The position numbers were made by a program, and so were the translations under genes. A stretch of 64,000 nucleotides of DNA from Flavobacterium shii. GTDB lineage: Bacteria > Bacteroidota > Bacteroidia > Flavobacteriales > Flavobacteriaceae. Of the stretch, positions 27,001 to 35,391 are shown piece after piece; within the stretch, counting starts at the first letter, position 1, and each line of letters opens with the position of its first letter. The notes beneath the pieces are model-generated. The model had not been told where the DNA came from. It saw only the letters and a program-made list of their open reading frames with translations, and did no database searches. Where the stretch lies: NCBI RefSeq assembly GCF_025847235.1, contig NZ_JAOZEW010000010.1, positions 62,001-126,000 of the forward strand, in the 5' to 3' direction.

Positions 27001-27245
27001 CCAGATCAAGATTAAGACCAATTATCATGACATCGCTAGCTTTTATTGCCGGTATGTTACCATTAATGTTTGCCTCAGGAGGAACAGCAGTAGGAAACAG
27101 ATCTATAAGTGTAAGTGCTGCTATCGGAATGTTTAGTGGAGTTGTTTTGGGAGTTTTTGTAATTCCGTTACTTTTTATACTATTTCAATATTTGCAAGAA
27201 AAAGTATCAGGTAAGAAAACAGTAATTAAAACTATAAAAGAATAA
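24093..27245 (+). CDS. RND multidrug efflux permease (HAE1 family)
   Basis: The 1050 aa protein has the AcrB-like duplicated layout: TM1, a large periplasmic loop, TM2-6, TM7, a second loop and TM8-12. Visible hallmarks are RPVLATVISIVLVILGIIGL at the start, GIVVDDAIVVVEAVH in TM4 with the two proton-relay aspartates, and GLLAKNAILIVEFA in TM10-11. It exports hydrophobic compounds by proton antiport. Substrates cannot be told. The outer-membrane factor begins 3 bases after its stop. Confidence 0.92.
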   Translation: MLKKIIDRPVLATVISIVLVILGIIGLTRLSVTRFPDISPPTVMVSGVYPGGNSETVIRSVVTPLEEQINGVENMRYIKSTASNDGSFSISVIFKQGIDPDQAAVNVQNRVQQATPKLPQEVVRMGLTTSKQQNSMIVIFNLYTDDNDKYDELFLQNYANINLVPQMKRVPGVGQVQIFGQKDYSMRVWLDPRKMANAGLVPSDISQAIADQSLESAPGKLGEESKSALEYVIRYKGKKNKPEQYENIVVKTDGHNILRLRDVARVEFGSISYSGDNKSSGKNAVTMAILQTSGSNANDIEIGVNKEVERLSKSFPPGIKYVNVMSTKERLDEATGQVKSTLLEAFILVFIVVFIFLQDIRSTIIPAIAVPVAIIGTFFFLLVFGFTINILTLFALVLAIGIVVDDAIVVVEAVHSKMEEDSGLSAKEATHSAMAEITGAVVSITLVMSAVFIPIGFMTGSSGIFYKQFAYTLAIAIIISAVNALTLTPALCALLLKNNHSGDHKNDAHKTGFKERFFVGFNTGFNNLTGKYIKGVRFLIGRKWLAGGLVVGISAIAIVMMMSTPKSFVPMEDDGFMLYSLAMPPGTALDRTTAVVERIEKELATVEAIDNNTSITGFNILSNSASPAYGLGFIKLKPKKDRGAVKDIDEILNMVNGKLSVIKEGSIMVLRMPPVEGFGVTSGAEIVLQDRTARNPATLKAMADKVIGQIMQQPGVQYAYTTFRADYPQFELEVDEEKASQMGVNIRELLSNIQTYFAGDQSADFTRFGKFYRVNVKADGIFRTDQDAFNEIFVRNAKMEMVPVKSLVKLHKVYGPESVDRYNLYNSVNITAVALPGFSNGEIMGNLETVLNKLPSDYSYEWTGLSLEEKEGGNQTIAIFGLCLLFVFFLLAAQYESYLLPLAVLLSIPTGILGAFVGVKAVGLDNNIYVQVGLIMLVGLLAKNAILIVEFALQRRYAGLSIVDAAIDGARSRLRPIIMTSLAFIAGMLPLMFASGGTAVGNRSISVSAAIGMFSGVVLGVFVIPLLFILFQYLQEKVSGKKTVIKTIKE

Positions 27246-27247
27246 TA

Positions 27248-28657
27248 ATGAGAGTACTATATAAAATTGGGATTTCTTTATTTACAGGTGTTTTGCTAAC
27301 ATCCTGTGTAGTAGGGAAAAAATATTCTCGCACAGAATTAAATGTTCCCGAAAAATATAGGGAAGAGATAACATTAACTGGAGATACTATTTTACATCCT
27401 TGGAAAAATTACTATAAAGATCCATTGTTGGTTGATTTGATAGAAAAAGCCCTCGTTAAAAATAACGAGGTGCTTATCGCCATAAAAAGCATGGAACAGC
27501 TAGATCTTACGTATAAACAAGCAAAGTTGTCACTATTGCCAACATTAGATTTTGATGCAAATGCGAGCCGTAGTTATCAGTCTAAAAACTCACTTAATGG
27601 TTCTTTAAGCGCACAGTTTACCAGTAAGGATTATATGGACGATTATAGCGCAAACATTCAGTTGTCTTGGGAAGCAGATATATGGGGAAAAGCAACGATG
27701 CAGAAAAGAGATGCCAAAGCCAGTTATTTTGCTCAAAAAGAGAATCTTTCGGCTTTAAAAACCAGAATTATTGTTCAGGTTGCACAGTCCTATTACAATC
27801 TTTTAGGATTGGATGAGCAGCTTAAAATTGCACAGAAAAATATTGATTTAAGTGATAACACTTTAAAGATGATGAAGCTGCAATATAATTCGGGAGCAAT
27901 TAGTTCTTTGGCGCTTTATCAGACAGAAGCTCAGAAAAAAACAGCCGAATTGTTGGTTCCTTTAGCGAAAGCGAATATTGCAGTTCAGGAAAATGCATTG
28001 CAAATTTTATGTGGAGCATATCCAGATAGTATATTACGATCTGGAAATCTGGAAGTAGCAGACTTTGATGTTGTTTTACCTTCAGGGATTCCTGCATCGC
28101 TTTTAAGCCGAAGACCAGATGTAAAAGCTGCTGAATATGCTGTTATGTCTGCAAATGCTAAAACTGGATTGGCAAAAGCGACCATGTATCCAGCACTAAG
28201 TTTGAGACCGTCAATAGGAATTAATTCATTTGAGTTTGATACTTGGTTTAATTTTCCAGGTTCGGTTACTAAAACTATTGCGACTAATTTAGCTCAGCCT
28301 ATATTTAGAAAACGTGAATTAAGAACGGCTTATGAAATTGCTATCATAGAACAGGAAAAAGCAGTTATTCAGTTTAAACAATCATATATAACTGCCGTTG
28401 GAGAAGTAAATGATGCCATGTCTCAATTAAAATATGCGGATGAACGTATGGAACTTGCAACAGAAAAAGCAGTTTCTTTAGACAAAGCCACTTTTGATGC
28501 TACATTACTATACAAAAGCGGTATGGTAACTTATCTGGATGTTATTGTAGCCCAAAATGGTGCTTTACAAAACGACTTAGATGTTGTTGCTATAAAATTA
28601 GAAAAGCTAAATGCTGCTATAAATTTATATCGTGCCTTAGGAGGCGGAGTGCAATAA
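27248..28657 (+). CDS. TolC/NodT-like outer-membrane efflux lipoprotein
   Basis: The 469 aa protein has a lipoprotein signal (LLTSC, Cys20) and two OEP repeats of long helices and beta strands (about 60-245 and 270-460), as in OprM/NodT proteins. LSRRPDVKAAEYAVMSANAKTG is the characteristic link between repeats. It forms the trimeric outer-membrane channel for the RND pump. It is the last gene of the operon and is followed by a hairpin terminator. Confidence 0.9.
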   Translation: MRVLYKIGISLFTGVLLTSCVVGKKYSRTELNVPEKYREEITLTGDTILHPWKNYYKDPLLVDLIEKALVKNNEVLIAIKSMEQLDLTYKQAKLSLLPTLDFDANASRSYQSKNSLNGSLSAQFTSKDYMDDYSANIQLSWEADIWGKATMQKRDAKASYFAQKENLSALKTRIIVQVAQSYYNLLGLDEQLKIAQKNIDLSDNTLKMMKLQYNSGAISSLALYQTEAQKKTAELLVPLAKANIAVQENALQILCGAYPDSILRSGNLEVADFDVVLPSGIPASLLSRRPDVKAAEYAVMSANAKTGLAKATMYPALSLRPSIGINSFEFDTWFNFPGSVTKTIATNLAQPIFRKRELRTAYEIAIIEQEKAVIQFKQSYITAVGEVNDAMSQLKYADERMELATEKAVSLDKATFDATLLYKSGMVTYLDVIVAQNGALQNDLDVVAIKLEKLNAAINLYRALGGGVQ

Positions 28658-28675
28658 ATAGGTATTAAGTAAAAA

Positions 28676-28723
28676 ATAAACCATCATTTTTATAATAATT
28701 TATAGAGATGATGGTTTTTTTAT
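28676..28723 (+). terminator. Terminator of the RND efflux operon
   Basis: AAACCATCAT (28678-28687) and ATGATGGTTT (28708-28717) form a 10-base stem followed by a T run. Confidence 0.75.
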
Positions 28724-28842
28724 TTTCCTTGTTTTACAAAGGTCGCGGAGTGTATTTGGTTTTATTTGTTCAAATTTCATAGATATTAAAAACCAAAGGC
28801 GTGATAATAGCGTAAATGCTTTTATAACTAAAAAATTAAATC

Positions 28843-29397
28843 ATGAAAACTAGAAACATTTTAGCAGCAGCATTTTTCGCATTAGTATTTGGAGCAACTT
28901 CTTTCGCTCAAAAATCAGTTATGGTTGGAGGAGCTGCAATGTACCCAAACAAAAATATTATCGAAAATGCAGTAAATTCAAAAGACCACACCACATTAGT
29001 AGCAGCAGTAAAAGCGGCTGGTTTGGTAGAGACATTAGAAGGTAAAGGACCGTTCACTGTTTTTGCTCCAACAAATGAAGCATTTGATAAACTACCAAAA
29101 GGAACAGTTGAAACATTATTGAAACCAGAAAACATTAAAACTTTGCAAAATATTTTGACCTACCATGTTGTGGCTGGAAAAATGAATGCATCGGATATTG
29201 CCAAAGCAATAAAAATGGGTGGAGGTAAAGCAACATTGAAAACTGTAAGTGGTGGGACACTAACAGCTTGGATGAAAGGAAAAGATTTGTATATAAGTGA
29301 CGAAAGCGGTAATAAAGCCAAAGTAACTATCGCAGACGTAAACCAATCAAATGGAGTTATTCATGTAATTGATACGGTATTATTACCAAAAAAATAA
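28843..29397 (+). CDS. Secreted fasciclin (FAS1) domain protein
   Basis: The 184 aa protein has a Sec signal peptide (cleavage after FAQ, about residue 22) and one FAS1 domain (about 45-183). The H1 box FTVFAPTNEAFDKLP and the H2 box NGVIHVIDTVLLP are intact. Such proteins are exported and thought to mediate adhesion or stress-related surface functions. It is monocistronic, with a hairpin terminator downstream. Confidence 0.9.
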   Translation: MKTRNILAAAFFALVFGATSFAQKSVMVGGAAMYPNKNIIENAVNSKDHTTLVAAVKAAGLVETLEGKGPFTVFAPTNEAFDKLPKGTVETLLKPENIKTLQNILTYHVVAGKMNASDIAKAIKMGGGKATLKTVSGGTLTAWMKGKDLYISDESGNKAKVTIADVNQSNGVIHVIDTVLLPKK

Positions 29398-29422
29398 TTA
29401 CAAAACGATTGTCCCAATAATC

Positions 29423-29457
29423 AAAAAAAGTCCTGTATGTTGTATGGGACTTTTTTT
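29423..29457. terminator. Bidirectional terminator between FAS1 and RidA-like genes
   Basis: AAAAAGTCC and GGACTTTTT flank a short loop, with A and T runs on both sides, so it can serve both converging genes. A related sequence recurs at about 30130-30166. Confidence 0.6.
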
Positions 29458-29557
29458 GTGCTTTTTAGTGAGTATATTTTGTCCCAAACAATGCGTTTTG
29501 TAACAAAATTTTCGGGTGGGTTAGGTAAAATATTTACAAGGAAGTATCTCTTGTAGG

Positions 29558-29995
29558 TTATTTTGGTAGATGCGCAATTAATTCAATTTCTAATTTTGTT
29601 TCAGGCATATACAATTTCTGTATTTGAATCCATGTAGCAGCAGGAAAATCTTTATTATAATATTTTTTTCTGACGTAATTGAATTTTTTCATTTCTTCAA
29701 TATCGGTTGTATATAGATTTTCTTTTACTACATTTTCAAACGTTGCTCCAAAACTAGCTAAAGAAGCCTTTAAATCATTGTAAACTGATGCAATCCCTTT
29801 AGGGGTAATCTCATTTGTTACAGCACCTGAAATATAAAGAACATTATCAACCTTTAAAACTTGACAATAACCAATAACTGTATCTTGTTTTACTTTGTTG
29901 TCATTCCAATGCCATTTTTCTTTCTTAATCTGTTTTTCTTGTGAAAAAGCGCTACTAAAAATTAATATAAATGGAAGTATGATAATGTATTTCAT
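29558..29995 (-). CDS. Secreted RidA-like protein lacking the catalytic Arg
   Basis: The 145 aa protein has a Sec signal peptide (FSSAFSQ, cleavage near 19) and a RidA/YjgF fold (about 38-143). RidA enzymes hydrolyse reactive enamines and imines with an Arg in the PAR-S/T motif before the last strands. Here the segment reads DFPAATWIQI, with Ala120 at that position, so deaminase activity is not expected. Export from the cytoplasm is also unusual for the family. It is probably a ligand-binding or structural relative. Confidence 0.8.
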   Translation of the reverse strand: MKYIIILPFILIFSSAFSQEKQIKKEKWHWNDNKVKQDTVIGYCQVLKVDNVLYISGAVTNEITPKGIASVYNDLKASLASFGATFENVVKENLYTTDIEEMKKFNYVRKKYYNKDFPAATWIQIQKLYMPETKLEIELIAHLPK

Positions 29996-30129
29996 GTTCG
30001 TTTAATTTTAATGAGATATTTGTAAAATATTTCTGCTAACATACAAATAATCAAAATTTTTAAAAAATATAAAACTTACATATTTGTTAGATTTTTAGTG
30101 ACTTATGATTTTGTGTTTTGCATTTAATC

Positions 30130-30166
30130 AAAAAAAAGTCCTGTATGTTGTACAGAAATTTTTTTG
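30130..30166 (-). terminator. Terminator-like sequence after the 46 aa ORF
   Basis: CTGTA and TACAG form a small stem between A and T runs. The sequence shares AATCAAAAAAA and GTCCTGTATGTTGTA with the terminator at 29423-29457. Confidence 0.45.
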
Positions 30167-30188
30167 TTTTTTATAGGAATGTATAGAT

Positions 30189-30329
30189 TTAGTCTAAAGC
30201 ACGTTTTGTTACAAAGTAGCGGTAACCAATTAACGCCATTTGCCATTTTTTAGCTTTTGTAATATCAAGTCCTTGCTTGGTAAAACTGGGTAAAATCAAT
30301 TTGTTTATCTGAGCTAGAATTTTATACAT
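30189..30329 (-). CDS. 46 aa basic protein, Flavobacteria-type small ORF
   Basis: An ATG frame of 46 codons begins MYKILAQINKLILPSFTK and ends with the pattern WQMALIGYRYFVTKRALD. Its coding character, clear start and stop, and downstream hairpin support a real gene. I have the impression of similar short proteins in other Flavobacteria but cannot name the family. A decayed match to its C-terminus (FVTKR followed by a D-ending block) occurs about 690 bases away near 29478-29510, on the same strand. Confidence 0.6.
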   Translation of the reverse strand: MYKILAQINKLILPSFTKQGLDITKAKKWQMALIGYRYFVTKRALD

Positions 30330-30353
30330 AAGAGTAGGATTTTTTTCAAAGAT

Positions 30354-30389
30354 ATAAAAAAAGACTTTGTAGTGTTACAAAGCCTTTTT
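30354..30389 (-). terminator. Terminator of the serine hydrolase gene
   Basis: CTTTGTA and TACAAAG (30365-30371 and 30376-30382) form a stem that on the minus strand is followed by a T run. Confidence 0.65.
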
Positions 30390-30417
30390 CCATTGAATTT
30401 TAAATAAGTTTTAAATA

Positions 30418-31857
30418 CTATTTTGCAAGTAGTTTATCTATTTTAGCCAGCATTTCTTTGGCGTTTGCGTTTTCTGGCGAAAGTGCAAGAGCTTTTTGAT
30501 AAGCCTGTTTAGAGGTTTCAAACTGACCGTTATTAAAATAACTTTCGGCTAGACTATCAAATGCATTTCCTGATTTAGGATTCTCTTTTGTATTTAATTC
30601 AAATACTTTTATAGCATCGTTTATTCTTCCGTAATTCATAAATGTGTACCCAATAACATTTAATCTGTCTTCAAACTTCCATTCAGGATGATTTTTTTTC
30701 AACGCAAGATAATTTTGTTCCGCTTTTGCAAAGTCTAATTTTAAAAAATCTTGTGTAGTCTTTTCGTCTGCCAATAAGTAATCATCGATTAGGGTTTTAT
30801 CTACAATTCCCGCCACATGATTTACTACTTGAGATTGTACATATAAATTATCATATTTATGACCATTGGATAAAAAGATGATAGTTAAATCGTTTCTAAC
30901 AAACTTCCTGAAAGCAGTTTCATTACCTCCTGTAAAACCATACGAAATGACTTTGTTTACAGGGTAAAAGTCCCAACCATATCCAAAAGTTTCTTTACTC
31001 TTCGTATATTGAAAAGGTTCCCACATCGAATATTTTGTTTCCTTTTTTAAGAACCTATCCTTGTCTAAGTTTTCATTCCAACGAATAAATTCTTGCAATG
31101 TAATATTTAAACCATTTGCAGAATGACCATCAGAACCACTGTTTAAGGTGTTTTTTACATACTGATTGGTTTTGGTATTATAGTTATATCTAAACGCACT
31201 ATTCGGAACGGCTTTGCCAAAGTCTGCTGAAAAATAAACGCCCGATTTTACTTCAGGAAATTGATTTTGTAAGATGTATTCTTCAAAAGTTAAACCAGAG
31301 ATTTTCTCTATAATCTTGGCAAGAAAAAAATAATTAGTTTGATTATAATTGTATTGACTTCCAGTTGCAAACTCCATCGGTTTTTTTGATAGTATTACAA
31401 TTTTTTCATCATAAGGTAAAGAAATTGTAATATCTTCAAACATTACGATGTTTGGTAAACCAGAGGAATGCGTTAATAGATTCTTTACTTTTATACCTTG
31501 CCATTCTTTTGGGAGATTATCAAGATATTTAGATATAGGGTCTTCCAGAGATAATTTTCCTTTTTCGATAAGTTGAAAAATCCCAACATTTGTTATCAAT
31601 TTTGTAGTAGAGAAAATCTTAAAAGCAGTGTTTTTATCTACTGGTTTATTATCCTCAAAAGAAGCTTTTCCGTAGTATTTCTCATAAATAACTTTTCCGT
31701 CTTTGATAACTGCCAGTGCCACTCCGGGAATTTCATTTATCTCGATTACTTCATTAATGTAGTTATCGATTTTTTGCTTTTGGTTAGTATCTGTTTTTTG
31801 ACTAAAACAGATACTAAAAACGAATAAAAATGCTGAAATTAAGAATGTTTCTCTCAT
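30418..31857 (-). CDS. Serine hydrolase (class C beta-lactamase-like) with TPRs
   Basis: The 479 aa protein has a Sec signal peptide (CFSQ, about residue 20) and a beta-lactamase/penicillin-binding fold (about 28-350). The catalytic SxxK is Ser83-Thr-Thr-Lys86. The Tyr motif reads YNQ rather than YxN, and the third motif reads FTGG rather than HxG or KTG, so it is more likely a peptidase or esterase than a drug-inactivating enzyme. Two TPR units fill about 400-475. It lies just downstream of the M56/BlaI pair and may share their regulation. Confidence 0.82.
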   Translation of the reverse strand: MRETFLISAFLFVFSICFSQKTDTNQKQKIDNYINEVIEINEIPGVALAVIKDGKVIYEKYYGKASFEDNKPVDKNTAFKIFSTTKLITNVGIFQLIEKGKLSLEDPISKYLDNLPKEWQGIKVKNLLTHSSGLPNIVMFEDITISLPYDEKIVILSKKPMEFATGSQYNYNQTNYFFLAKIIEKISGLTFEEYILQNQFPEVKSGVYFSADFGKAVPNSAFRYNYNTKTNQYVKNTLNSGSDGHSANGLNITLQEFIRWNENLDKDRFLKKETKYSMWEPFQYTKSKETFGYGWDFYPVNKVISYGFTGGNETAFRKFVRNDLTIIFLSNGHKYDNLYVQSQVVNHVAGIVDKTLIDDYLLADEKTTQDFLKLDFAKAEQNYLALKKNHPEWKFEDRLNVIGYTFMNYGRINDAIKVFELNTKENPKSGNAFDSLAESYFNNGQFETSKQAYQKALALSPENANAKEMLAKIDKLLAK

Positions 31858-31901
31858 GTATTTCTATGATTTTTTATAACAGATTAGAGACGTTTCTTTT
31901 C

Positions 31902-33575
31902 TTATTTTGATTTGTTTTCTTTTTCAAATGCCTTCATTTCCTTCTCGTGTTTTTTTATATCAGTTTCATGTTTTTTCATGTCTTGATCGAACTTTTCCAT
32001 ATCCTGATTAAACTTTTGCATTACAATTTCATATTTGGCCATTTCTTTTTCGTAAATAGCTTCACGCTTTGCCATTACAGCCTCAACTTCTTTTTCGTAA
32101 GCAGACATGTCCGGTTCAAAAGTTTCCATCTTTTTATGAAATTCAGCCATTTCTTTATTGAATTTTTTCATTGCTTTCTCATCACTTACATCTTTAGGAT
32201 GCACAGGAGGTTTAGGCATTTTAGACATATCTACATTAGCAACAGGCATTGGCCCATCAGGAAATGAAGGAGGCGATGGAGGTGTAGGAGAATTTTCGTT
32301 GCTAGTATAACTTTCAGCATCATCTGGACCTTCACCCATAGTTACAGGCTGATGGATTTTTTCGCCAGTTTGTAAATTAACAGTTTCGGTACCATCTTGG
32401 TTTTTTATTACAATAACTCCAAATGGTTTTATGGCTTCATTACCGCTAGTTTGCATTATTTGTGCTTTTCCATTTTTGCGTCTTACATCAACACGTATTC
32501 CTGTTAATTCATTAGCCGAATTTCTTTTAACATCACTAAATGCAATGATTATCTCATGATTTGTTTTTAATTTTTGTACAATTTCATCTAATTCTTTATC
32601 AGTTGTGTTTTTTTTAATTTTGTACATAAACACATCTTTCGGGTCAGATTTTGTATTTACAATAATGTCTTCTTTAACTCCGTTTACTTCTTTTTGTTTC
32701 TTTTCTTGTGCAATAACTTTTACTTGAAATAAGAATACAAATGCTCCCAATAGCGGAAGAACTAAGGCGTACTTCCAGTAATTTTTCTTTTTTGATTGAT
32801 TTTTGTTTAACATGACGATTCGTTTTTTGATTAATGATTGATAAAAATGATTGGTGATTGCAACACAATTTTCATGTGTTGTGATTTTTAAAAGCGTGTA
32901 TTGATACGCTTTTTTGTCGGCTATTTTTTTCAAAGCTTCAGCATCGGCAATGAACTCTAAGTTTTGCATAATAGCTTTTTTGTACAACCAAACGATTGGA
33001 TTAAACCAGAATGCAATGCAGAAAATCCTTGCCATTAATACGTCTGTGGTGTGATTTTGTTCGCTATGAATTTTTTCATGTTCCAGAATATTCTCCAATT
33101 CGCTGGTGTTGTACAGTGATGAGTTGTACACAATGTAATTGAAGAAAGAAAACGGAGCAATATTCTCAGAAACATCTACAAACTTAAAGTCGGCTTGGTT
33201 TTGAACAGTTTTCCCTTTAATAACCCTTTTAAGACTATAAAAGTCGAAAGCAAATTTTAATAATAATAAAGTGATGATTGAAACATATAATATAATAAGA
33301 CACAGATTTAAATGTGTGTCAAACCAACTCTCCTCAACAGGAATTGTTTTAATTGTGGTATTTATTGGAGAGGTAAAATTGGTACGAGTAGGAGCAACCC
33401 AAACTATCTTGGTGTAAACTACAAAAGGCAATAGGATCGATGTGATTAATCCCGATAATAAAAACCATCTATTGCTGTTGAAAAAAGTTTCTTTTCGCAA
33501 TAAAAAGTAGTACGCCAAATAAAACAAGGTGATTAGTCCGCTAGTTTTAAGAATATAGATAAAGATTGCCTCCAT
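31902..33575 (-). CDS. BlaR1-like M56 membrane metallopeptidase
   Basis: The 557 aa protein has an N-terminal M56 domain with TM segments (about 5-25, 35-55, 90-112, 268-285) and the zinc motif HEKIH (166-170); EFIAD after 200 may give the third ligand. It lacks a penicillin-sensing domain. The periplasmic part has a proline-rich linker (near 435) and a long charged helix (about 460-557) made of K-F-x-x-D-M-like heptads. It should sense a signal and cleave the adjacent BlaI-type repressor. It begins 6 bases downstream of the blaI stop. Confidence 0.85.
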   Translation of the reverse strand: MEAIFIYILKTSGLITLFYLAYYFLLRKETFFNSNRWFLLSGLITSILLPFVVYTKIVWVAPTRTNFTSPINTTIKTIPVEESWFDTHLNLCLIILYVSIITLLLLKFAFDFYSLKRVIKGKTVQNQADFKFVDVSENIAPFSFFNYIVYNSSLYNTSELENILEHEKIHSEQNHTTDVLMARIFCIAFWFNPIVWLYKKAIMQNLEFIADAEALKKIADKKAYQYTLLKITTHENCVAITNHFYQSLIKKRIVMLNKNQSKKKNYWKYALVLPLLGAFVFLFQVKVIAQEKKQKEVNGVKEDIIVNTKSDPKDVFMYKIKKNTTDKELDEIVQKLKTNHEIIIAFSDVKRNSANELTGIRVDVRRKNGKAQIMQTSGNEAIKPFGVIVIKNQDGTETVNLQTGEKIHQPVTMGEGPDDAESYTSNENSPTPPSPPSFPDGPMPVANVDMSKMPKPPVHPKDVSDEKAMKKFNKEMAEFHKKMETFEPDMSAYEKEVEAVMAKREAIYEKEMAKYEIVMQKFNQDMEKFDQDMKKHETDIKKHEKEMKAFEKENKSK

Positions 33576-33581
33576 AAATTA

Positions 33582-33941
33582 TTATTTTTTGTTTTCTATC
33601 ATGTCTAAGATTTCACGTAACTCATCGGCCGAAATTTTTTCTTCTTTGGCAAAAAAGGAAACCATATTCTTATACGAACTATTAAAATAATTGTCAATTG
33701 CTGTATTCATGAAGCGCTTGCTATATTCTTTTAATGTTACAACAGGATAATATTGGTGCGTGTTCCCAAAAGGAGTGTGTGCCACAAAACCTTTTTCTTC
33801 CAAATTTCTCACAATGGTCGATAACGTGTTATAGTGCGGCTGATCCTCCGTAATTTCTGCTTGGATTTCTTTTACAAAAGCTTTGTTCAACTTCCATAAA
33901 ATGTGCATTATCTCTTCTTCTTTGTTGGTTAACTTTTGCAT
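33582..33941 (-). CDS. blaI: BlaI/MecI-family repressor
   Basis: The 119 aa protein, counted from the ATG at 33941 (MQKLTNKEEEIMHILW), is a winged-helix BlaI-type repressor (HTH about 8-75) with a C-terminal dimerisation helix bundle. The longer frame start at 33989 would place the start inside the operator, so I reject it. It should repress its own operon and be cleaved by the M56 partner encoded downstream. Four operator half-sites lie 37 bases upstream of the start. Confidence 0.88.
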   Translation of the reverse strand: MQKLTNKEEEIMHILWKLNKAFVKEIQAEITEDQPHYNTLSTIVRNLEEKGFVAHTPFGNTHQYYPVVTLKEYSKRFMNTAIDNYFNSSYKNMVSFFAKEEKISADELREILDMIENKK

Positions 33942-33958
33942 GTTTTCTAATTTTAAAT

Positions 33959-34013
33959 CAAACTTACAACTAATTTTATAGTTACACAACTATAAATATA
34001 GTTATTTAACTAT
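33959..34013 (-). promoter_or_regulatory. blaI promoter and four-half-site operator
   Basis: Two dyads ATAGTT-N4-AACTAT (33978-33993 and 33998-34013) are separated by 4 bases, so the half-sites alternate at regular spacing; the inner pair also forms AACTATA-AA-TATAGTT. On the minus strand a Bacteroidota promoter is visible: TTG (33987-33989) and TAAGTTTG (33959-33966), 20 bases apart. The first dyad covers the -33 element, which fits repression by BlaI. Confidence 0.7.
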
Positions 34014-34121
34014 TTTTTTAGTTGTTGATAAGTTGTAGCGATTTAATTAGAAACGTATTTCTGTTTTAAGATATTGTTTTACAGGGATTTAATTTGTTTT
34101 AAGAAGAGATTTTGCTTTTTT

Positions 34122-35342
34122 TTATAAAATGCTGTTTTCTTTTTGTAATTCTTTCTGAATCCAAAAACAACATGCGGTTGCGGTCAATCCAATAGTTCCC
34201 ATTATGAACCAATTGATTTGATATCCCAAGCGAGTGATGAATTCAAAACCTACTTTGGAGCTAATAATATGTGCAAGACTAAAGCTCATGGTGTATAAAG
34301 CCATATAACGTCCTTCTTGACCGCGTGGAGCTCTGCTTAAAGCAAAAGCATTAGAGAAAGGAAAGGTTAGTATCTCCCCAAGCGAAACTATAATCATTGC
34401 AAATACAAGGACTCCGGCCCAAACATTAATCAATAATAAGTAAAAGCTCGAAGCCATTAAAAAAGTACCGTAGATAATTATTTTTATTTTTTGGAAAGCT
34501 TTACGTTCCAGATAACTCACAATTGGCATTTCGAGAGAGAATATGATAAGCCCGTTTAAGGTCATTAATAGACCAGTTTGTAATTCGGTCAAGCCAAATT
34601 TCTCATTGTGATATAATGGTAAAGTTGTAAATAACTGAAAGAAAATCATAGCAGTTACAAAACTTACAAATAAAAATACCCAGAATATCTTGTCTTTAAA
34701 TACCGATTTTGGTTCACTTATTACATCATGACTACTGTCATAAACTGGTTTTTTCTTTTCTTTTACTAATAATGCAAAAATTGAAATCGCAATAATACAG
34801 GAAGCACCATCGACCCAAAATAATCCTTGATAACCAATTCCCATAATAATAAGTCCTCCCAGTGCAGGACCAGCAGCAAAACCAAGATTTACAGCAAGAC
34901 GAACTAATGTTAAGGCACGAGTTCTATTTTCGGGTTTGGCATAGGCGCCAAGGGACACAAACATTGCAGGACGAAACATATCGGCTACAGCCATAATAGA
35001 AAACATACCAAAGCATAATCCCCAGAAAGAGGTTATATATTGTAAAAAGAAAAGTGCGACACCACTGGTAAATAAGCTAAATACCATTATTTTGTAAAAA
35101 CCTATTTTGTCCGAGAGTTTACCTCCCATCCAGGAACCCAGCATAGAGCCCAACCCAAAAGCCACCATAATCCAGCCAACTTCATTGTATGAAAATTGAA
35201 GATCTTCTTTTAAATATTTTGATAAAAACGGCAGAACCATTGTTCCAGCACGATTTATAAATGTAACAAGTGTAAGTATCCAAATCTCTCTAGAAAATCC
35301 TCTAAAATTGTTAATGTAACGTTGAAAGGCGGTGATTAGCAT
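34122..35342 (-). CDS. MFS transporter
   Basis: The 406 aa protein has 12 predicted TM segments and MFS signatures: GSWMGGKLSDKIG between TM2 and TM3 and GRYMALYTMSFSLAHII in the second half. It looks like a drug or metabolite exporter of the MdtH/YfcJ type; the substrate is unknown. It is monocistronic and divergent from the DUF1684 gene. Confidence 0.85.
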   Translation of the reverse strand: MLITAFQRYINNFRGFSREIWILTLVTFINRAGTMVLPFLSKYLKEDLQFSYNEVGWIMVAFGLGSMLGSWMGGKLSDKIGFYKIMVFSLFTSGVALFFLQYITSFWGLCFGMFSIMAVADMFRPAMFVSLGAYAKPENRTRALTLVRLAVNLGFAAGPALGGLIIMGIGYQGLFWVDGASCIIAISIFALLVKEKKKPVYDSSHDVISEPKSVFKDKIFWVFLFVSFVTAMIFFQLFTTLPLYHNEKFGLTELQTGLLMTLNGLIIFSLEMPIVSYLERKAFQKIKIIIYGTFLMASSFYLLLINVWAGVLVFAMIIVSLGEILTFPFSNAFALSRAPRGQEGRYMALYTMSFSLAHIISSKVGFEFITRLGYQINWFIMGTIGLTATACCFWIQKELQKENSIL

Positions 35343-35391
35343 TATAAATGGGTTATATCTGCAAAGTTATAAAACTTTGTAAGTTACAGTC

